Assembly: GCA_903828675.1 (NCBI GenBank) | Contig: CAIKND010000192.1 | Span: 1 to 36,927, forward strand | Length of the DNA stretch: 36,927 nucleotides | Source: an uncultured Acidobacteriaceae bacterium | Lineage (GTDB): Bacteria > Acidobacteriota > Terriglobia > Terriglobales > Acidobacteriaceae | Direction: 5' to 3' | Notes under the pieces: model-generated | Database searches by the model: none | What the model was told of the DNA's origin: nothing | Seen by the model: only the letters and a program-made list of their open reading frames with translations | Part shown: positions 34,485-36,927 of the stretch, in pieces | Numbering within the stretch: position 1 is the stretch's first letter | Layout of the letters: each line of letters begins with the position of its first letter | Translations under genes and position numbers: made by a program

Positions 34485-35930
34485 ATGAAGATGCGGCCGG
34501 GAACACAAACGGGATTTCTGATGTGCGGCAAGGAATGGATCGACGGCGAGGCGCTGGAGGTTCGGTCACCGTGGGACCAGGGACTTGTGGGTCGCGTGAC
34601 CATCGCTACCAGGGCAGATGCGCGGCAAGCTGTAAACCATGCCGTGGCCAGCCTGCGCCGCACGCGTGCGCTGCCACGCTGGAAGCGCCGCGAGATTCTG
34701 GAAGATGTGGCCGCTGCGCTTATCGAGCAGAAGGAGCGGTTTGCACAACTGATCGTTGCCGAAGCAGGCAAGCCGGTGCGGCTGGCCAGGGCGGAGGTTG
34801 ACCGCGCCGTACTGACGTTCAAGACCGCTGCGGAAGAGGCCGCGCGGCTGGGCGGCGAAAGCCTTCCTCTGGACCTGACCGAAGGCAACGAGGGACGCTG
34901 GGGACTGGTGCAGCGTTTTCCGGTGGGACCGGTTCTGGCGATCACTCCTTTCAACTTTCCGTTGAACCTGGTTGCGCACAAGGTGGCGCCCGCACTGGCT
35001 ACCGGCTGCCCGCTGATCTTGAAGCCGGCGCCGCAGACGCCCTTTACCGCGCTGGCGCTCGGCGAGGTCATTCTGAAGGCCGGATGGCCTCAAGAAGCGC
35101 TTGCGGTGTTGCCGCTGGATAATGCCGACACGGCGTGGCTGGCGGAGAAGGAAGACCGCATCAAGCTGGTGAGCTTTACGGGCTCGGCCAAGGTGGGCTG
35201 GGAGCTGAAGACGCATTCGGGGCGCAAGCGCGTACTGCTGGAGCTGGGCGGGAACGCAGCGTTAATTGTGCACGGGGACTGGCCGGATCTGGAAGCGGCC
35301 GCGGTCCGAACCGCGCATGGCGCATTTGGATTTGCAGGCCAGTCATGCGTCAGCGTGCAGCGAGTGTTTGTGGAGCGCAGCATCTTCCAGACATTCCTTT
35401 GGAAGGTGGTGGAAGTTACAGCCAAGCTGGTGTCTGGGAACCCGTCCGAAGAGATGACCGAGGTAGGTCCGCTGATCCGGCTGAGCGAAGCGGAACGCGT
35501 GGCGGCCTGGGTGAAAGAGGCCGTGGCCGGCGGCGCCAAGCTGGTGGCCGGCGGCGAGCGGCAGGGCTCGATGGTGACACCGGCGATCTTGACCGGGACC
35601 AAGCCGGGCATGAAAATACGCGACGAAGAAGTCTTTGGACCAGTTGTGGTGATTGAACCCTACGATGACTTTGAGCAGGCGCTGGCGGACGTGAATCACT
35701 CGAGATATGGCCTGCAGGCTGGGCTGTTGACCCGCGATGCGGGCCGCATACTAACGGCGTATCGCGAGCTTGAAGTGGGCGCGCTGATTGTGGGCGACAC
35801 ACCAAGCTGGCGTCTCGACCCGATGCCCTACGGCGGTGTCAAAGACTCCGGCCTGGGCCGTGAAGGCATTCGCTTCGCCATGGAAGAAATGACAGAGCCA
35901 CGGATGCTGGTGCTGACAGGAATCGGATAG
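34485..35930 (+). CDS. NAD(P)-dependent aldehyde dehydrogenase
   Basis: Oxidises an aldehyde to the acid, in the cytoplasm; the substrate is not evident. The 481-residue product has every ALDH landmark: PFNFP with Asn157, LKPAP with Lys180, the cofactor turn FTGSAKVG (231-238), the general base Glu253 in LELGGN, the nucleophile Cys288 in GQSCVS, and EEVFGPVV near residue 380. AGGAG lies about ten bases before ATG 34485. It stands 164 bases after the DUF5054 gene on the same strand and could be read with it, though no terminator or promoter was identified between them. It converges on the MerR gene through a long shared hairpin. Confidence 0.94.
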   Translation: MKMRPGTQTGFLMCGKEWIDGEALEVRSPWDQGLVGRVTIATRADARQAVNHAVASLRRTRALPRWKRREILEDVAAALIEQKERFAQLIVAEAGKPVRLARAEVDRAVLTFKTAAEEAARLGGESLPLDLTEGNEGRWGLVQRFPVGPVLAITPFNFPLNLVAHKVAPALATGCPLILKPAPQTPFTALALGEVILKAGWPQEALAVLPLDNADTAWLAEKEDRIKLVSFTGSAKVGWELKTHSGRKRVLLELGGNAALIVHGDWPDLEAAAVRTAHGAFGFAGQSCVSVQRVFVERSIFQTFLWKVVEVTAKLVSGNPSEEMTEVGPLIRLSEAERVAAWVKEAVAGGAKLVAGGERQGSMVTPAILTGTKPGMKIRDEEVFGPVVVIEPYDDFEQALADVNHSRYGLQAGLLTRDAGRILTAYRELEVGALIVGDTPSWRLDPMPYGGVKDSGLGREGIRFAMEEMTEPRMLVLTGIG

Positions 35931-35944
35931 CGGAATGATGGGAT

Positions 35945-35992
35945 GGCTGCACTGCGAAGGCGCCAGGAGAACGGCGCCCTCGCAGTGCAGCC
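35945..35992. terminator. Long hairpin between convergent ALDH and MerR genes
   Basis: Two 20-base arms (35945-35964 and 35973-35992) pair with one mismatch around an 8-base loop. Arm ends read GGCTGCACTG and CAGTGCAGCC. It lies 15 bases after the ALDH stop and directly abuts the MerR stop at 35995. Only a weak T run (GCTATTT) follows on the + strand. Confidence 0.7.
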
Positions 35993-35994
35993 TG

Positions 35995-36519
35995 CTATTT
36001 GCCAAGCTTGCTGTGTTTGCGAATGGTCGTGATTTCTTCCGACGGTATGTGCAGGAACTCCAGAAACTCCTGATGTTCCTGTGGTGCGGAGCGTTCGAAC
36101 TCGGCATGCCAGCGGTGCATCTGTTCATCGCTGAGCCCGCATGCCTTCATGATGGAAACCCACTTTTCCTTGGTAATCATTTTTGCCTTCCCTAGAGCTT
36201 TGTGCTGAAGCAGTTTGTGAATCGCCTGCTGATGAGCGCGCAGAGTGACAATCTCGGCATCGATTTCCAAAAGACGCCTTTGCAGCACTCTGAACGCTTC
36301 ACCGCCAGATCGCCCGATGACATCGCGAATGTCTTCGAGTGTGAGGCCGGTATCGCGGTAAGCACGGATCTGCAGCAAACGCCGCACATCGGCCTCTCCG
36401 TAACAGCGGTAGTTGCCGCCGCTGCGCCGCGGCGGGGGCATTAAACCGATCGATTCGTAATACAAGAGGGCAGTGCGGCTGATGCCGCATTGCCGGGCGA
36501 GTTTGGTTACCGTGAACAT
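35995..36519 (-). CDS. MerR-family transcriptional regulator
   Basis: A DNA-binding regulator of the MerR family that would untwist a promoter with an over-long spacer when activated. Residues 1-70 are the winged-helix domain (FTVTKLARQCGISRTALLYYESIGLMPP, then GNYRCYGEADVRRLLQI), followed by a dimerising coiled coil at about 78-110. The C-terminal 60 residues (EKWVSIMKACGLSDEQMHRWHAEFE...EEITTIRKHS) form a compact helical domain unlike the metal-binding loops of MerR, CueR or SoxR; it has one Cys (CG at about 126), so a metal or redox ligand is unlikely. The effector is unknown. ATG 36519 has GGAG eight bases upstream. A promoter with the MerR-type 19-base spacer directly precedes it, so autoregulation is likely. 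Confidence 0.92.
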   Translation of the reverse strand: MFTVTKLARQCGISRTALLYYESIGLMPPPRRSGGNYRCYGEADVRRLLQIRAYRDTGLTLEDIRDVIGRSGGEAFRVLQRRLLEIDAEIVTLRAHQQAIHKLLQHKALGKAKMITKEKWVSIMKACGLSDEQMHRWHAEFERSAPQEHQEFLEFLHIPSEEITTIRKHSKLGK

Positions 36520-36530
36520 CGTGCAACTCC

Positions 36531-36561
36531 ACTATGAACCCTATAGTTGTAGACAGGTCAA
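36531..36561 (-). promoter_or_regulatory. MerR-type promoter/operator with 19-base spacer
   Basis: On the minus strand, -35 TTGACC (36561-36556) and -10 CATAGT (36536-36531) are separated by exactly 19 bases, the spacing MerR-family regulators act on. The spacer holds an imperfect dyad (ACCT...AGGGT). Transcription would begin near 36524, only about 5 bases before the merR ATG and inside the apparent Shine-Dalgarno, which implies a nearly leaderless mRNA. Confidence 0.55.
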
Positions 36562-36833
36562 GCGGATAAGGCAAGATAGTGTTGAAGAATTATTGGGACT
36601 TCGCTTCGGTGACTCGTGGTACGTGATTGAGGATTGCCTTTAGGTGTGCGCGGAGCGAGACTCGAGCAATTCCAGGGTTACTGTACCCTTGCAGAATTCA
36701 TACGAGGTTGCAGCTGCCTGATGGTCGCGTCAACTTCGCGTCTTGCCTTCGAGGCATACCCATCCTGGAATTGACCTTGGCCGCGCAAAACGTATCCCTT
36801 AGCAAGCTGTTCTAATTCGAAAGGGTAGCGAAG
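36562..36833. other. Gene-free stretch before the transposase
   Basis: No gene is supported here. A small AGGGT/ACCCT hairpin lies within 36673-36692. TGACCTTGG at 36772 could be the start of the insertion sequence's left end, 62 bases before the transposase ATG, but without the right end this cannot be confirmed. Confidence 0.4.
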
Positions 36834-36927
36834 ATGAGGAATGGTAAGCGCGGACGGTACACGCTTGAGTTCAAGCAGGAGGCGGTTCGGCTAGTGGAGT
36901 CGGGCCAGACGTTGGCAGCAGCGGCGC
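36834..36927 (+). CDS. IS3-family transposase OrfA, N-terminal part (cut by window edge)
   Basis: The 31 visible residues (MRNGKRGRYTLEFKQEAVRL, then VESGQTLAAAA) match the helix-turn-helix start of IS3-family OrfA proteins, which bind the element's ends; the catalytic OrfB would lie beyond the window. AAGGG lies about nine bases before ATG 36834. The gene is partial only because the window ends at 36927. The insertion sequence has landed beyond the merR promoter region and does not appear to interrupt a gene in view. Confidence 0.8.
   Translation, partial: MRNGKRGRYTLEFKQEAVRLVESGQTLAAAA

Noticed and set aside
36627..36815. 62-codon frame between merR and the transposase
   Set aside because: No ribosome site, no family likeness and composition unlike coding DNA of this genome.
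1..36927. CRISPR arrays, toxin-antitoxin pairs, phage genes or a biosynthetic cluster
   Set aside because: No regularly spaced repeats, small paired toxin-antitoxin genes, phage structural genes or multi-enzyme modules were seen.

Overview
The window reads as chromosomal DNA of a GC-rich Acidobacteriota, most likely class Terriglobia (Acidobacteriaceae or a relative). This rests on family resemblance: a 1162-residue TonB-dependent receptor with an N-terminal carboxypeptidase-regulatory-like domain and no iron-siderophore features, a DUF3536-type GH57 protein, a DUF5054/GH38-like Tat protein, a lone Uma2 nuclease, and dispersed palindromic repeats built on a GTGCCCCATCC...GGGTGGGA scheme. No rRNA, tRNA or CRISPR was seen. 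Most genes are core metabolism or cell-envelope genes.

Layout. 0.1-2.1 kb: minus-strand run rlmH-cobO-accD. 2.5-6.0 kb: TonB-dependent receptor, closed by a hairpin terminator. 6.3-9.5 kb: minus-strand pair hisS-aspS. 9.5-10.1 kb: gene-free, holding a dispersed repeat. 10.1-11.1 kb: aldo/keto reductase. 11.1-11.55 kb: gene-free, palindrome-rich. 11.55-12.8 kb: glyA (minus), divergent from a CcdC-like membrane protein, a Sel1-repeat protein and an M23 peptidase (plus). 15.1-16.9 kb: minus-strand VKOR and alpha/beta hydrolase, divergent from nadD-rsfS (plus). 18.4-21.0 kb: esterase lipoprotein, Uma2 nuclease and small hypothetical or membrane proteins. 21.2-23.0 kb: gcvT and a secreted unknown. 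23.2-27.2 kb: probable minus-strand operon dacB-cytochrome c-membrane protein-lipA-frr. 27.2-27.7 kb: two more repeat copies. 27.7-31.0 kb: AlkA-like glycosylase and the GH57 protein (minus). 31.1-35.9 kb: secreted tandem-repeat protein, DUF5054 protein and aldehyde dehydrogenase (plus). 36.0-36.5 kb: a MerR regulator with a 19-bp-spacer promoter. The right edge cuts into an IS3-type transposase.

How the genes connect. glyA, gcvT and lipA touch the glycine/one-carbon/lipoate network but do not form one operon. hisS-aspS, rlmH, frr and rsfS serve translation. dacB, M23, VKOR, cytochrome c, the receptor and the Tat/lipoprotein enzymes act in the envelope. I found no clear new multi-gene defence or biosynthetic system. 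The most unusual signals are: (1) a change in strand composition, C-rich to G-rich on the + strand independent of gene direction, near 11 kb; (2) a histone-H1-like lysine/alanine tail on RsfS containing a perfect 15-bp tandem duplication; (3) a repeat family with conserved hairpins present in at least three intergenic places; (4) a secreted protein of three repeat units with no family I recognise; (5) a dacB-lipo-cytochrome c-membrane protein gene order.
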